Assembly: GCF_002005105.1 (NCBI RefSeq)
Contig: NZ_MSCV01000004.1
Location: 1 to 64,000 of the forward strand
Source: Methylocaldum sp. 14B
GTDB lineage: Bacteria; Pseudomonadota; Gammaproteobacteria; Methylococcales; Methylococcaceae
Direction: 5' to 3'
Length of the DNA stretch: 64,000 nt
Position numbers and translations under genes: made by a program. Shown in pieces: positions 23,602 to 32,485 of this stretch. The first letter of the stretch is position 1, and each line of letters begins with the position of its first letter. The notes beneath the pieces were generated by a model that saw nothing but the letters and a program-made list of their open reading frames with translations, did not search any database and had not been told where the DNA came from.

Positions 23602-25548
23602 CTATAAACGAAAGCCCATATCGACTAGCGCCTGCCTCACCCGATCATCCCCGAGAAACTCCCGAAAACGGCGAACACCGGGTTTTTCCAAATGGCTTTT
23701 CGGCACCAGAAAATCGTAATGTTCGTCCTGAACGGGTATGAACCCGAGACCGTATTGGGCGGCGACCGTTTCGATGGCGACGCCCCAGTCGGCGCGGCTT
23801 TGCGCCACGGCGGCGGCCACCGCGTTGTGCGACTTGGGTTGCACGGGGTAGCCGGGCGGCTGCCCGCCTTCGAGCAAGCGGTCGATCAGGATGCGGGTTC
23901 CGCTGCCGGCATTGCGGTTGATCATGAGGCAGCTCGCATCCTCGCGCGCAGCGGCCAGCGCCGCTTCGAGCGGTTTTCCGGCAAACCGCGGGTCGTCCTT
24001 GCGGAACACGATGCCCTGCATGCGGCGGTAGCCAGGGACGAGTTCGAGTTCCGCCGTCAGCAGGTGGCGGTTGTATTCGCCGGTCGCGGGGTTCATGAGA
24101 TGCACCCCGGCGATGTCGCATTCGCCCCGCTTGGCCGCCGCCGCGCCGCCCATGCTGCCGACGTAGAAGGCTTTGACGCTTAAGGCCCGCTGCTGCAATA
24201 GCGTCAACAGATAATCCAGCCCCGCGCACTGGCTGCCCACGAACACCAGTTCGGCGGGTTCCAGCGCCTGGCCGAGCAGTTGCACCGAGACTGCGCTGCC
24301 CGCCGGAACCTGTTCGGTGCGCTGGTCGATGGCGATGAACCCGTCCGCGAAGCTGAAAGCGGTCACCGCGCCGGAGCCTTTTCCCATTGGGTAGGCCGCG
24401 AGTCCGTCGTCGGTCGGCATCAGGCTGACCAAAAGGTATTCGGTGCGTCCCCGCTCCGATGTAACCCGCATGGGCAGCGTGGCTTCGACCGACCGTGTTC
24501 TCGCGGCGGGCAGTCCCGCCAGGCGCCTCAATACCGGAGCGACGAACTCGTGGAAGTTGAAGATCGCCGAGGTGGGAAAGCCGGGCAGCACCACCACAGG
24601 CTTGCCGTCGGTCACGGCCAGGCAAATCGGCTTGCCGGGTTTGAGCGCCACCCCGTGCGCCACGATGCCGGGGTTCTTCAAGGCGCTGACGGCGCGGTAG
24701 GACAGGTCGCCCGCGCCTTTCGAAGTGCCGCCCGAGAGCAGCACCATGTCGCATTCCAAGCCCCGCCTCAACGCGCTATCGAGTGCCGACTCGTCATCCG
24801 GCACCACGCCGAGGCTCACCGGTTCGCCGCCGAGTTCGCGCACGGCCGCCGCGAGTATCGTGCCGTTGGAGTCGTAGACCTTGCCGGGGCGCAGCGGCTC
24901 GCCGGGCGGAACGATTTCGTTGCCGGTGGAGATGATTGCGACGCGCGGGCGGAGATAAACGTCCACCTGGTCCAGACCGATGGCGGCCAACACCCCGAGC
25001 TCCCGCGACGTGAGCCATTGCCCGGCGCGCATCACGGTTTCGCCTTTGGCGACGTCGGTGCCGGCGAAAGCGACGAACTGGCCGGGCAGGGCGGGTTTGC
25101 GGATTTCGATGCGGAGCGGCTGGCGATCTTCCAGCAATTCGGTGTGCTCGATCATCACCACCGCATCGGCGCCCCTCGGCAGCATGCCGCCTGTCGCGAT
25201 GGGGGTGGCGGTCCCGGCCGTGACGGCCATCGACGGTTCGACGCCGGGCGCGAGCACCTCCGGGTTCAGGGACAACGCCGCCGGAACTTCGTCGCTCGCG
25301 CCGTAAGTATCCCCGGACCGGACCGCGAAGCCGTCCACGCTGGCGCGATCGAAGGCCGGCACGTCCACGGGCGCGCTCACGGTGCGCGCCAGCACCCGGC
25401 CCAAGGCATCGGCGAGCGGAACGGTTTCACGGCCGGACGGCTCCAGCCGGAGATGGGCATGAAACCGCGCCGCCGCTTCTGTGCGGTCGATGACGTCCAG
25501 AAATTGCTCCTGGCGGGCCGCGCGCCGCAGGTCGTCGTTATCGGACAT
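23602..25548 (-). CDS. moeA: MoeA-type molybdopterin molybdotransferase fused to a PBP domain
   Basis: A 648-residue protein. Residues 1-410 are a complete MoeA: PAFDRASVDGFAVRSGD near residue 60, GADAVVMIEHTE, STGNEIVPPGEPLRPGKVYDSN near 205, LLSGGTSKG near 265 and the C-terminal beta domain. Residues 430-645 are a PBP-like domain with AGVHLMNPATGEYN and NRNAGSGTRIL, homologous to the sensor of the next gene. MoeA inserts the metal into adenylated molybdopterin; the PBP domain may supply or sense the oxyanion. The start 11 bases inside the upstream moeA is used. An ATG at 25575 is possible. Confidence 0.88.
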   Translation of the reverse strand: MSDNDDLRRAARQEQFLDVIDRTEAAARFHAHLRLEPSGRETVPLADALGRVLARTVSAPVDVPAFDRASVDGFAVRSGDTYGASDEVPAALSLNPEVLAPGVEPSMAVTAGTATPIATGGMLPRGADAVVMIEHTELLEDRQPLRIEIRKPALPGQFVAFAGTDVAKGETVMRAGQWLTSRELGVLAAIGLDQVDVYLRPRVAIISTGNEIVPPGEPLRPGKVYDSNGTILAAAVRELGGEPVSLGVVPDDESALDSALRRGLECDMVLLSGGTSKGAGDLSYRAVSALKNPGIVAHGVALKPGKPICLAVTDGKPVVVLPGFPTSAIFNFHEFVAPVLRRLAGLPAARTRSVEATLPMRVTSERGRTEYLLVSLMPTDDGLAAYPMGKGSGAVTAFSFADGFIAIDQRTEQVPAGSAVSVQLLGQALEPAELVFVGSQCAGLDYLLTLLQQRALSVKAFYVGSMGGAAAAKRGECDIAGVHLMNPATGEYNRHLLTAELELVPGYRRMQGIVFRKDDPRFAGKPLEAALAAAREDASCLMINRNAGSGTRILIDRLLEGGQPPGYPVQPKSHNAVAAAVAQSRADWGVAIETVAAQYGLGFIPVQDEHYDFLVPKSHLEKPGVRRFREFLGDDRVRQALVDMGFRL

Positions 25549-26749
25549 GGTTTGGTTCCGAATCGAGGGAGTCATAAAGGTATACGGTCACTTCGGCGCC
25601 CGCCGGATAGCCTTCGCAATCCTCGGGCACCAGCAGAAATCCGTCGGCAGCGGCAAGGGCCGAGAGGCGGGTATTGCCGCCCACGGCGACGGGTTCGGCG
25701 CCGTTCGGCGTCAGCCGTACCCGGCAATAGTCGGTGCTGCCGAGTTCCGAGCTGATTTTCTTGGTCAAGACGACCCGCCGTGCCGGATAAGGCCAGGCCG
25801 TGCTTCGGTCGCCCAGGCGCCGTATGGCGCGGCCCGCGAAAAGATCATAGGCGCAGAAGCTGGCCACCGGTTCTCCCGGCAGAAGAAGCACCAAGGTGTT
25901 TCCGATCCGTCCGATGCCGGTCGAGCGCCCCGGCTCCAGGGCGATGCCGTGCCAGGCCAGCTCTCCGGCCGTTTCCAGCGCTTCGGCGGCACGGTCGTTC
26001 CAGCCTTCGCCGCTGCTTCCCGCGATCAGCACCGCGTCGATTTCATCCGTGCGCAACGCCTCCCCGATCGCATCGTCGGTTACATGCATCCAAGCTGCGA
26101 CTTCGCCCCCGTCCCGCGCCACGAGCGCTTTCAACATCGACGAGCCGGCCTCGAAATGCTGATGACCACTGCGAGGCTGTTCCGGAACCGCCAAATCGTC
26201 GCCGGTGGTCACGAGCCTTATCCTGGGTCGTCGAACGACGATTATCCGATCCAATCCGCAGGCGGCCAACAAGGCCAGATCCTGGGCGCGCAAAAGCCTG
26301 CCTTCGGGCAGCAGCGGGCTGCCGCAGGCGATGTCCTTGCCTCGGCGGACGATGTGTTCGCCCGGCACAACCGCCGCCGCGATATTCACGAAACCGCCGG
26401 CCTCCTCGGCGAGCGGGAACGGAACGATCGTATCCGCGCCGTCCGGCAGTGGCGCGCCTGCCACGACTCTCGCTGCCGTTCCGGGTTGTAGGGCGACTGC
26501 TGTATCGTCCAATTTCAGCATCACCGGGCTGTAGGCGCTCGCACCGATGGTTTCGAATCCGCGTACGGCATAACCGTCTATGGCGGCGCGGTCGAATGGG
26601 GGCACATCGATGGGCGACTGCACCGTTTCGGCGAGAACGCGCCCGCAGGCTTCGGACACCGCGACCGATTCCGGCGGCAACGCGGAAACCTGCCGGTCCA
26701 GCCAGCGCAGCACCTCGTCGACGGATTCGTAGCGGGTGAACGTTTTCAC
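25538..26749 (-). CDS. moeA: Divergent MoeA paralogue
   Basis: A 403-residue MoeA-like protein with the N-terminal core intact (VPPFDRAAIDGYAVRG near residue 50, GAPLPDGADTIVPF near 98) but a drifted central active-site region: VTTGDDLAVPEQPRSG lacks the usual D-S-N that follows, and SGG is replaced by AGSSGEG. GEPVASF replaces the family LPGNPVS. It may be a partner subunit or a tungsten-adapted form. It lies 28 bases after the YcgN gene and overlaps the MoeA-PBP gene. Confidence 0.8.
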   Translation of the reverse strand: MKTFTRYESVDEVLRWLDRQVSALPPESVAVSEACGRVLAETVQSPIDVPPFDRAAIDGYAVRGFETIGASAYSPVMLKLDDTAVALQPGTAARVVAGAPLPDGADTIVPFPLAEEAGGFVNIAAAVVPGEHIVRRGKDIACGSPLLPEGRLLRAQDLALLAACGLDRIIVVRRPRIRLVTTGDDLAVPEQPRSGHQHFEAGSSMLKALVARDGGEVAAWMHVTDDAIGEALRTDEIDAVLIAGSSGEGWNDRAAEALETAGELAWHGIALEPGRSTGIGRIGNTLVLLLPGEPVASFCAYDLFAGRAIRRLGDRSTAWPYPARRVVLTKKISSELGSTDYCRVRLTPNGAEPVAVGGNTRLSALAAADGFLLVPEDCEGYPAGAEVTVYLYDSLDSEPNHVR

Positions 26750-26777
26750 GGGTGACGATCCGATGAGGAATCCGGTT

Positions 26778-27209
26778 TCAATCCATCCATTCGATCACGT
26801 GATCTTCCACGGACTCTACTTCGGCTTCCGGTATTGCATAGCGGCGTATGGAAACCCCGGCGTCGTGCACGGCTTCGCGGTCGCCGCAAACCAGGTGATG
26901 CCAAGCAGGCAGGTCTTTGCCTTCCGCCAGCAGCCGGTAGGCGCAGGTGGACGGAAGCCAATGGTATTGCGTGAAGCCGGCGCGCAGGTCCAGACATTCC
27001 GGAACCAAGACCGTGCGCTCTTGGTAATGAGTACAGCGGCAAGCCCCGATGTCGAGCAGCCGGCACGCCACGCTGGTGAAGAACAATTCGCCGGTGTCTT
27101 CGTCCTCGATCTTGTGCAGACAGCATTTTCCGCATCCGTCGCACAGCGATTCCCATTCCTGTTCGCTCATTTCGGCCAGTGATTTTTCGCGCCAGAAGGG
27201 TGTTTTCAT
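26778..27209 (-). CDS. YcgN/UPF0260-family cysteine-cluster protein
   Basis: A 143-residue protein with the YkgJ-type cysteine cluster: CDGCGKCCLHKIEDEDTG near residue 23, ACRLLD...CRCTHYQ near 50, PECLDL and a DLPAWHHLVCGD signature near 98 typical of YcgN. Members are predicted zinc- or iron-binding proteins of unknown function. It heads the leftward moeA-moeA/PBP set, with 28 bases to the first moeA; shared transcription with cofactor genes may be coincidental. Confidence 0.88.
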   Translation of the reverse strand: MKTPFWREKSLAEMSEQEWESLCDGCGKCCLHKIEDEDTGELFFTSVACRLLDIGACRCTHYQERTVLVPECLDLRAGFTQYHWLPSTCAYRLLAEGKDLPAWHHLVCGDREAVHDAGVSIRRYAIPEAEVESVEDHVIEWMD

Positions 27210-27453
27210 GGGGTCGGCGATGGGGTGGGTTGATTCGGAAGGCTCATTTTAGCTTGAAAGGCACAGCCTTTTGTCGGCCTTTGCCCATCCTACATCTCCC
27301 CATTCTTCGCGAAAAAATGTGACATCTGTTGCAACAGCGACACGCTTTTGCAATAAAGTTTGCCCCCGGTGAGCCGGCGCCCATCGCACCAACTCGTCGA
27401 CTTGTCTAATGGCTAAGTCTCTTTAATCAACCCCAACCCTGACAGGAGGATTT

Positions 27454-28368
27454 ATGGACCCGAACGATATTTCCGTCTTAGACCAGCGCTTTGGCATCAC
27501 CGGCGAGGTTGTTTTCAAGGAAGGTCCGAACGGGCAGGGTGTGGTGGAGATCAGCAACGGTCTCGCCATGGCGAGCATCGCCTTGCAGGGAGCTCATTTG
27601 ATGAGTTGGGCGCCGCATCAGGAGGAACTGGTCATTTGGCTGTCGCCGAAGGCGAAGTTCGGGCCGGGCGAATCGATCCGCGGCGGCGTGCCGGTCTGTT
27701 GGCCTTGGTTCGGGCCGCATCCCGGCGAATCCTCTTTTCCCGCTCACGGTTTCGCGCGCACCCAGCCGTGGGAAGTGATCGAAGTGCTGGCGCTGGAGGA
27801 CGGTTCGAATCGCTTGGGTTTTCGCCTCATCCGGAGCGACGAGACCTACGCACTATGGCCGCATTCGACACCGCTGGAACTCTATATGACCATAGGCACG
27901 GCGCTGGAGATGGAACTGGTGACGCATAACGACGGGCCTGCGCCGATCACTATCGGCGAGGCTCTGCACACATATTTTCAGGTCAGCGACATTCGTCGGA
28001 TCTCGATACACGGCCTCGATGGCTGTTCCTATATCGACAAAACGGACGAGGGACGACGCAAACAGCAGTCGGGCCCCGTGAGCTTTTCCGGGGAAACCGA
28101 CCGGATTTATCTCGAATCCACGGCTGATTGCGTGATCGAGGATCCGGGCTTGAATCGCCGCATCCGCATCGCCAACCGGGGCAGCCGCTCCACGGTGGTG
28201 TGGAATCCTTGGGCCGAGAGGGCCGAGGCGCTGGGCGATTTCGACGAGGACGGTTATCTCCGCATGGTGTGCGTGGAAAGCGCCAACGCGGCGGACGATG
28301 TGGTGACGATCGAGCCGGGCGGGACGCACCGTCTCCGGGTGCGCTATACGGCGGAGCCGTTGCGTTGA
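27454..28368 (+). CDS. yeaD: D-hexose-6-phosphate mutarotase (YeaD-like)
   Basis: A 304-residue cytoplasmic aldose-1-epimerase-fold enzyme that interconverts alpha and beta glucose-6-phosphate. Family segments include LQGAHLMSWAP, IRGGVPVCWPWFGPH (near residue 76), AHGFARTQPWEV, GEALHTYFQVSDI with the catalytic His, and WNPWAERA. An AGGAGG ribosome-binding site precedes the ATG. It lies upstream of truC with a 64-base gap, possibly one transcript. Confidence 0.9.
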   Translation: MDPNDISVLDQRFGITGEVVFKEGPNGQGVVEISNGLAMASIALQGAHLMSWAPHQEELVIWLSPKAKFGPGESIRGGVPVCWPWFGPHPGESSFPAHGFARTQPWEVIEVLALEDGSNRLGFRLIRSDETYALWPHSTPLELYMTIGTALEMELVTHNDGPAPITIGEALHTYFQVSDIRRISIHGLDGCSYIDKTDEGRRKQQSGPVSFSGETDRIYLESTADCVIEDPGLNRRIRIANRGSRSTVVWNPWAERAEALGDFDEDGYLRMVCVESANAADDVVTIEPGGTHRLRVRYTAEPLR

Positions 28369-28432
28369 GCGCTTTGGCAGACCTTGTGTCGCGCTTTGTG
28401 AACCGCGGCCTTTAAGGCGACTCGGCCGAAGC

Positions 28433-29206
28433 ATGGAAATCCTCTATCAAGACGACTCTCTCGTGGCGGTGAACAAACCCGCCGGCCTGCTCGTCCACCG
28501 GAGCGCGATCGATCGCCACGAAACCCGGTACGCCATGCAGATCGTTCGCGACCGGCTCGGCCGCCGGGTGTATCCGGTCCATCGCCTGGACAAGCCGACC
28601 TCGGGCATACTGGTGTTCGCGCTCGACGCGGATACCGCCCGGCGGATGACGGAATTATTCTCCGGCGGCGGCGTCGACAAGACCTATCTCGCCGTAGTCC
28701 GCGGCTATGCGGACGAAACCGGCATTATCGATTATGCGCTGGAAGAACAGCTAGACCGGATCACCGACGCCAATGCGCAACGGGACAAACCGGCTCAGCC
28801 GGCGGTAACGTGCTACCGCCGGCTGGGGCTCGTGGAACTCCCGCTCGCGGTGGGCCGTTACCCGACGGCCCGCTACTCGCTGCTGCGGATTTCACCCAAA
28901 ACCGGGCGGAAACACCAGATCCGGCGCCACATGAAGCATATTTTTCACCCGGTTGTAGGCGATACCAGCCATGGCGACGGGCGCCACAACAATTTTTTCA
29001 GGAGTCATTTCGGCTGCCATCGATTGCTGCTGTGCGCGACCGGTCTGGCATTCACTCATCCCGATACGGGCGAGAGGCTCCGTTTGGAAGCGCCCCTGGA
29101 TGATTCTTTTCGGCGCATCGTGGACAATCTCGGCTGGGCCGACGTTTTGAACAAGGTCCCCGAATCCGGCCATTTACATAAACCAATCTATGACCCACAC
29201 ACCTAA
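28433..29206 (+). CDS. truC: tRNA pseudouridine(65) synthase TruC-like
   Basis: A 257-residue RsuA/RluA-family pseudouridine synthase without an S4 domain. The catalytic HRLDKPTSGIL with the Asp is near residue 48; KTYLAVVRG and RTGRKHQIR-like KTGRKHQIRRHMKHIFHPVVGD (near 165) are typical of TruC, which modifies U65 of tRNA. Its last 17 bases overlap the start of the NYN-domain gene in another frame, suggesting translational coupling with an RNA-processing factor. Confidence 0.9.
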   Translation: MEILYQDDSLVAVNKPAGLLVHRSAIDRHETRYAMQIVRDRLGRRVYPVHRLDKPTSGILVFALDADTARRMTELFSGGGVDKTYLAVVRGYADETGIIDYALEEQLDRITDANAQRDKPAQPAVTCYRRLGLVELPLAVGRYPTARYSLLRISPKTGRKHQIRRHMKHIFHPVVGDTSHGDGRHNNFFRSHFGCHRLLLCATGLAFTHPDTGERLRLEAPLDDSFRRIVDNLGWADVLNKVPESGHLHKPIYDPHT

Positions 29207-30014
29207 GACTCAAATCATGGCCTTGTTCTGCGACTTCGAGAACATAGCCCTCGGCGTGCGCGACGCCAAATACGCTGCCTTCGACGTCCAGAAAGTGCTG
29301 GAGCGGCTGCTTCTCAAGGGCAATATCGTGGTCAAGAAGGCCTATTGCGACTGGGACCGCTACAAGGAATTCAAGGGTGGCATGCACGAGGCGGCCTTCG
29401 AGCTGATCGAAATTCCGCACGTGCGCCAATCGGGCAAGAATTCCGCCGACATCCGCATGGTCGTCGATGCGCTAGACCTGTGCTACACCAAGTCGCACGT
29501 CGACACCTTCGTGATCATCAGCGGCGACTCCGATTTTTCACCCCTGGTCAGCAAACTGCGGGAGAACAACAAGGTCGTGATCGGCGTCGGGGTGAAGAAA
29601 TCCACCTCCGATTTGCTGATCGCCAATTGCGACGAATTCATCTTTTACGACGATTTGGTGCGCGAGGCCGCGAAGCCGAGGCCGAAGGCCAGGCGCGCGC
29701 CCGCCAAGACGGCGCGCCAGCCGGGCCCGGAAGGCGAAAAGAAAGCCGAGGAAGACAAGAAGCAACAAGCGGTCGATTGGGTGCTCGAGACGGTCGAGGA
29801 TCTTCTGGAAGAGCGCGGGGAAGAAGAAAAGGTGTGGGGGTCCATGGTCAAGCAGGCGCTGAAACGGCGAAAACCCGGTTTCAACGAAAGCTATCACGGT
29901 TTCCGCACCTTCGGAAAACTGCTGGAAGAAGCCCAGGAGCGGAAGCTGTTAAAGTTGGAATACGATGAAAAATCAGGAGGTTACATCATCAAGGGCCTGG
30001 CCCGAGAGGACTAG
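29190..30014 (+). CDS. NYN-domain putative ribonuclease with C-terminal LOTUS-like domain
   Basis: A 274-residue protein. Residues 8-160 are a NYN (PIN-fold, LabA/DUF88) domain with acidic residues in LFCDFENIA, KNSADIRMVVDALD and ISGDSDFSPLVSKLRE, the expected metal-dependent RNase set. Residues 165-195 are a basic/acidic linker; residues 200-272 look like an OST-HTH/LOTUS winged helix (FNESYHGFRTFGKLLEEA). It is probably an RNA-binding nuclease, and its overlap with truC supports an RNA role. Confidence 0.85.
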   Translation: MTHTPKTQIMALFCDFENIALGVRDAKYAAFDVQKVLERLLLKGNIVVKKAYCDWDRYKEFKGGMHEAAFELIEIPHVRQSGKNSADIRMVVDALDLCYTKSHVDTFVIISGDSDFSPLVSKLRENNKVVIGVGVKKSTSDLLIANCDEFIFYDDLVREAAKPRPKARRAPAKTARQPGPEGEKKAEEDKKQQAVDWVLETVEDLLEERGEEEKVWGSMVKQALKRRKPGFNESYHGFRTFGKLLEEAQERKLLKLEYDEKSGGYIIKGLARED

Positions 30015-30022
30015 CCCGGAAT

Positions 30023-30268
30023 TTACCACGGCTTGCCGAAATACACCGGGCCCCGAAAGCCGCGTCTTTTGTACTCGCGTTCGATTTCGCTTTTGAGCGC
30101 GGTCGGAATTTCCCGCAGGCTCATCGCGGTCAACTGGTATTCCAGATAGAAAAACGCCGCGCGGGGATCGCCCAGCGTCAGGTAATCGATATAAATTCGG
30201 GCAATCGCCGGCCACCGTTTCGGGTCGGGAAACGGGATGATTTGAGCGGTTGATTCGTCTGTTTCCAT
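30023..30268 (-). CDS. Small conserved-looking protein, unrecognised
   Basis: An 81-residue cytoplasmic protein (METDESTAQIIPFPDPKRWPAIARIYIDYLTLG...) with a helical, aromatic-rich middle (DPRAAFFYLEYQL) and a basic end (EREYKRRGFRGPVYFGKPW). No domain recognised. The frame has normal codon composition and ends nine bases from the oppositely oriented NYN gene. Probably real. Confidence 0.55.
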   Translation of the reverse strand: METDESTAQIIPFPDPKRWPAIARIYIDYLTLGDPRAAFFYLEYQLTAMSLREIPTALKSEIEREYKRRGFRGPVYFGKPW

Positions 30269-30528
30269 TTTTCGGCCACCTTACGCGATTCGACTTTGAC
30301 GGGCGGCGCTTCGTTCACTACGAATGTCGAGTAAGGCTGCAAATCGATCCTGTCATCAAGTCGCCGGCAACTATTGCCGGTTCCGGCAAGCCGCCGCCTC
30401 TTTGGCGCGTCAAAAATCCGACGAAATGGCGGAAAATTTCATCATGTTATTGATTTAAAAATGAATATCCGATAGGAACGGAACCTGCATAAACGCTTCC
30501 GATACAACCAAAATCGAGCGGGAGCGTC

Positions 30529-31329
30529 ATGAAAGCCGTTATCGTAAAAGTATTGATCGGGTCGGGGTTGTTCGGCCTGTTCGTTCTTCTCTTGTGGGCC
30601 GACCCGTCGGGTCGGTATTTCAATCTTTCGGGCCTTTTTCTGGTAGTCGTCGGAACGTTCGCCGCCACGGTGCTTGCCCATTCGTTTCGCGGCGTGACCG
30701 ATTTGTTGCGCCGGCTGCGGAGCAAGCTAACAAATAAGGCGTCGATGGACAGCGAAGACTTGGAAGTGTTCTTGCACCTCGTGGAAGCGCATCGCCGCGG
30801 CAGTGTCCGCGCGGCCGAGCAGGCGGCCCGGCGGCTGCAGGAATCTCTGCTTCGAACCGGCGCGGAGCTGGTGATCAATCGCACGCCGCAGGCCGACCTG
30901 ACGCGCATGCTCCAGTGGAAAATCGGCGCGCAGCGAGAGCGCGATCAGGCCGAAATCCAGATCGTCCGGACCATGGGCGCTTTCGCGCCTGCCTTCGGCA
31001 TGCTGGGAACGCTGCTCGGCCTCATCGGGATGATGTACGGTTTGGACGCGAATCGCATGGAGCAGATCGGAGAGTCCATGGGCTTCGCCATGTTGACCAC
31101 GGTGTACGGGCTGGTATTGGCCAATCTGGTGTTGAAACCCCTGGCAACGCGCTTGGAACGGCGCGCCAACGAGAACCTGGCTTGGGCATACGTGCAGATG
31201 GAATCGGTGCTCATGTTGCATGACCGGTGTCATGCGGCGATGTTCCGGGATTATTGGCAGGCCTTCTTTGACCACCCGGAGGCGAGCGAACCGATCGATT
31301 CGCTCCCGCTCAGCGTGGCCAAATCGTAG
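30529..31329 (+). CDS. MotA/PomA-like proton-channel protein
   Basis: A 266-residue inner-membrane protein with four helices of the MotA/TolQ/ExbB family: LFLVVVGTFAATVL near residue 38, a cytoplasmic loop of about 100 residues with MLQWKIGAQRERDQ, then FAPAFGMLGTLLGLIGMMYGLD and SMGFAMLTTVYGLVLANLVLKPLA. It forms the stator-like ion channel with the OmpA-domain partner encoded 15 bases downstream. No flagellar gene is in the window, so the pair may be an orphan stator or drive another envelope process. Confidence 0.88.
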   Translation: MKAVIVKVLIGSGLFGLFVLLLWADPSGRYFNLSGLFLVVVGTFAATVLAHSFRGVTDLLRRLRSKLTNKASMDSEDLEVFLHLVEAHRRGSVRAAEQAARRLQESLLRTGAELVINRTPQADLTRMLQWKIGAQRERDQAEIQIVRTMGAFAPAFGMLGTLLGLIGMMYGLDANRMEQIGESMGFAMLTTVYGLVLANLVLKPLATRLERRANENLAWAYVQMESVLMLHDRCHAAMFRDYWQAFFDHPEASEPIDSLPLSVAKS

Positions 31330-31344
31330 CGGCGGGTTGTCCGA

Positions 31345-32379
31345 ATGTCATCGAATCACGCATCGGCGATGACCCAGTTCCGGCGTCCGGAGACTCGGCG
31401 GGACGCCACCACCGATCCTTGGCGAGCGGCGGGGGCCGAACGGCCGTCCGAGCAGGGCGGCTGGCTGTTGAGCTATCTCGACGTGATGACCTTGCTGTTT
31501 TCGTTTTTCGTATTCCTGTTCGCCTATCAAAAGGCGCTGACGGTGGAGGCGAAAACCGCCCATCCCGAAACAGCGACGCAATCGACACAAGTTGCGGCTT
31601 CGATTCCGGTTTCTCCCGCGGTCATCAAGGCATCGAAGACCATTTCGACGAACCGGGCCCCAGCGTCTCCGCCTGTCCGGACGGCCCAGGATAGGAACCC
31701 TATAGCGGAAGCCGAGATCAAGGTTTACCCCGCTTATCCGGATGCGGCGAGGACTGTATCCGCGTTATCCCGACGCGAGCCCGAATATAAGGATGCGATT
31801 GTCGAGGCAGTTCCTCCGGCGCAAAAGGCCGAGGAAACGTCAAACGTGGCCGGACCTTCCAGCAAGCCGGTCGCGGCGGTTCCCGAAAAAGGCTGGATAG
31901 CCGAAGCCGGCGACATGGCGCTAAATGCGGCAGCATCCCTCGACAAAGCGTTCTCGGACGCGGATCTCGGCGGTTCGGTCGAGATTTCGGCGGCCAGCGG
32001 GGAAGTTCGCCTGGAGATTAACGACGCGATATTGTTCGACCCGGCCAGCGCCGAGCTTAAACCCGAAGGTGCGAGCGTGCTGGACCGTCTGGCCAGCGTG
32101 CTTGGTGCTCAAGGCGGCACGATCGAGGTCGAGGGGCATACCGACGACCGTCCCATCGCCACGGCGAAGTTCCGGTCCAATTGGGAGCTGTCGACAGCTC
32201 GGGCCAGCACCGTCACCCGCTATTTGATCGCACACGGCATTTCGCCCGAGCGCTTGCGTGCCGTCGGCCTGGCCGACACCCAGCCGCGTGAGGCCAACGA
32301 TACGCCGGAGGGCAGGGCAAGAAACCGGCGCGTCTCCATCGTGATGTTCCTCCCGCGCGGAGGCGGCGTGAGGACCTGA
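31345..32379 (+). CDS. MotB-like OmpA-domain protein with a long linker
   Basis: A 344-residue protein. Its single N-terminal helix GGWLLSYLDVMTLLFSFFVFLFAY bears the conserved proton-binding Asp46. A 150-residue Ala/Pro/Ser-rich linker follows, then an OmpA/MotB peptidoglycan-binding domain (about 205-335) with DAILFDPASAELKPEG, GHTDDRPI and RNRRVSIVM. The linker is much longer than in usual MotB. It is paired with the MotA-like gene just upstream. Confidence 0.88.
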   Translation: MSSNHASAMTQFRRPETRRDATTDPWRAAGAERPSEQGGWLLSYLDVMTLLFSFFVFLFAYQKALTVEAKTAHPETATQSTQVAASIPVSPAVIKASKTISTNRAPASPPVRTAQDRNPIAEAEIKVYPAYPDAARTVSALSRREPEYKDAIVEAVPPAQKAEETSNVAGPSSKPVAAVPEKGWIAEAGDMALNAAASLDKAFSDADLGGSVEISAASGEVRLEINDAILFDPASAELKPEGASVLDRLASVLGAQGGTIEVEGHTDDRPIATAKFRSNWELSTARASTVTRYLIAHGISPERLRAVGLADTQPREANDTPEGRARNRRVSIVMFLPRGGGVRT

Positions 32380-32485
32380 GCGGGGCGGATTCAATCCTGG
32401 TTTTACACGGCGTCGGGTCCGCAGCCGCCTCGCGCCAGCGCCGGTTAGCTGCCGGCGCGACGAAGGGCTGAGGACTTCCGGAGCA

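Noticed and set aside
24280-25755. Long rightward open frame opposite moeA
   Set aside because: Antisense shadow in GC-rich coding DNA; composition and lack of family pattern show no real gene. The same holds for 20100-21041, 55454-56794 and 60884-62464.
30529-32379. Zorya-type defence system (ZorA/ZorB)
   Set aside because: The MotA-like protein is only 266 residues with no long coiled-coil tail, and no ZorC, ZorD or ZorE gene follows.
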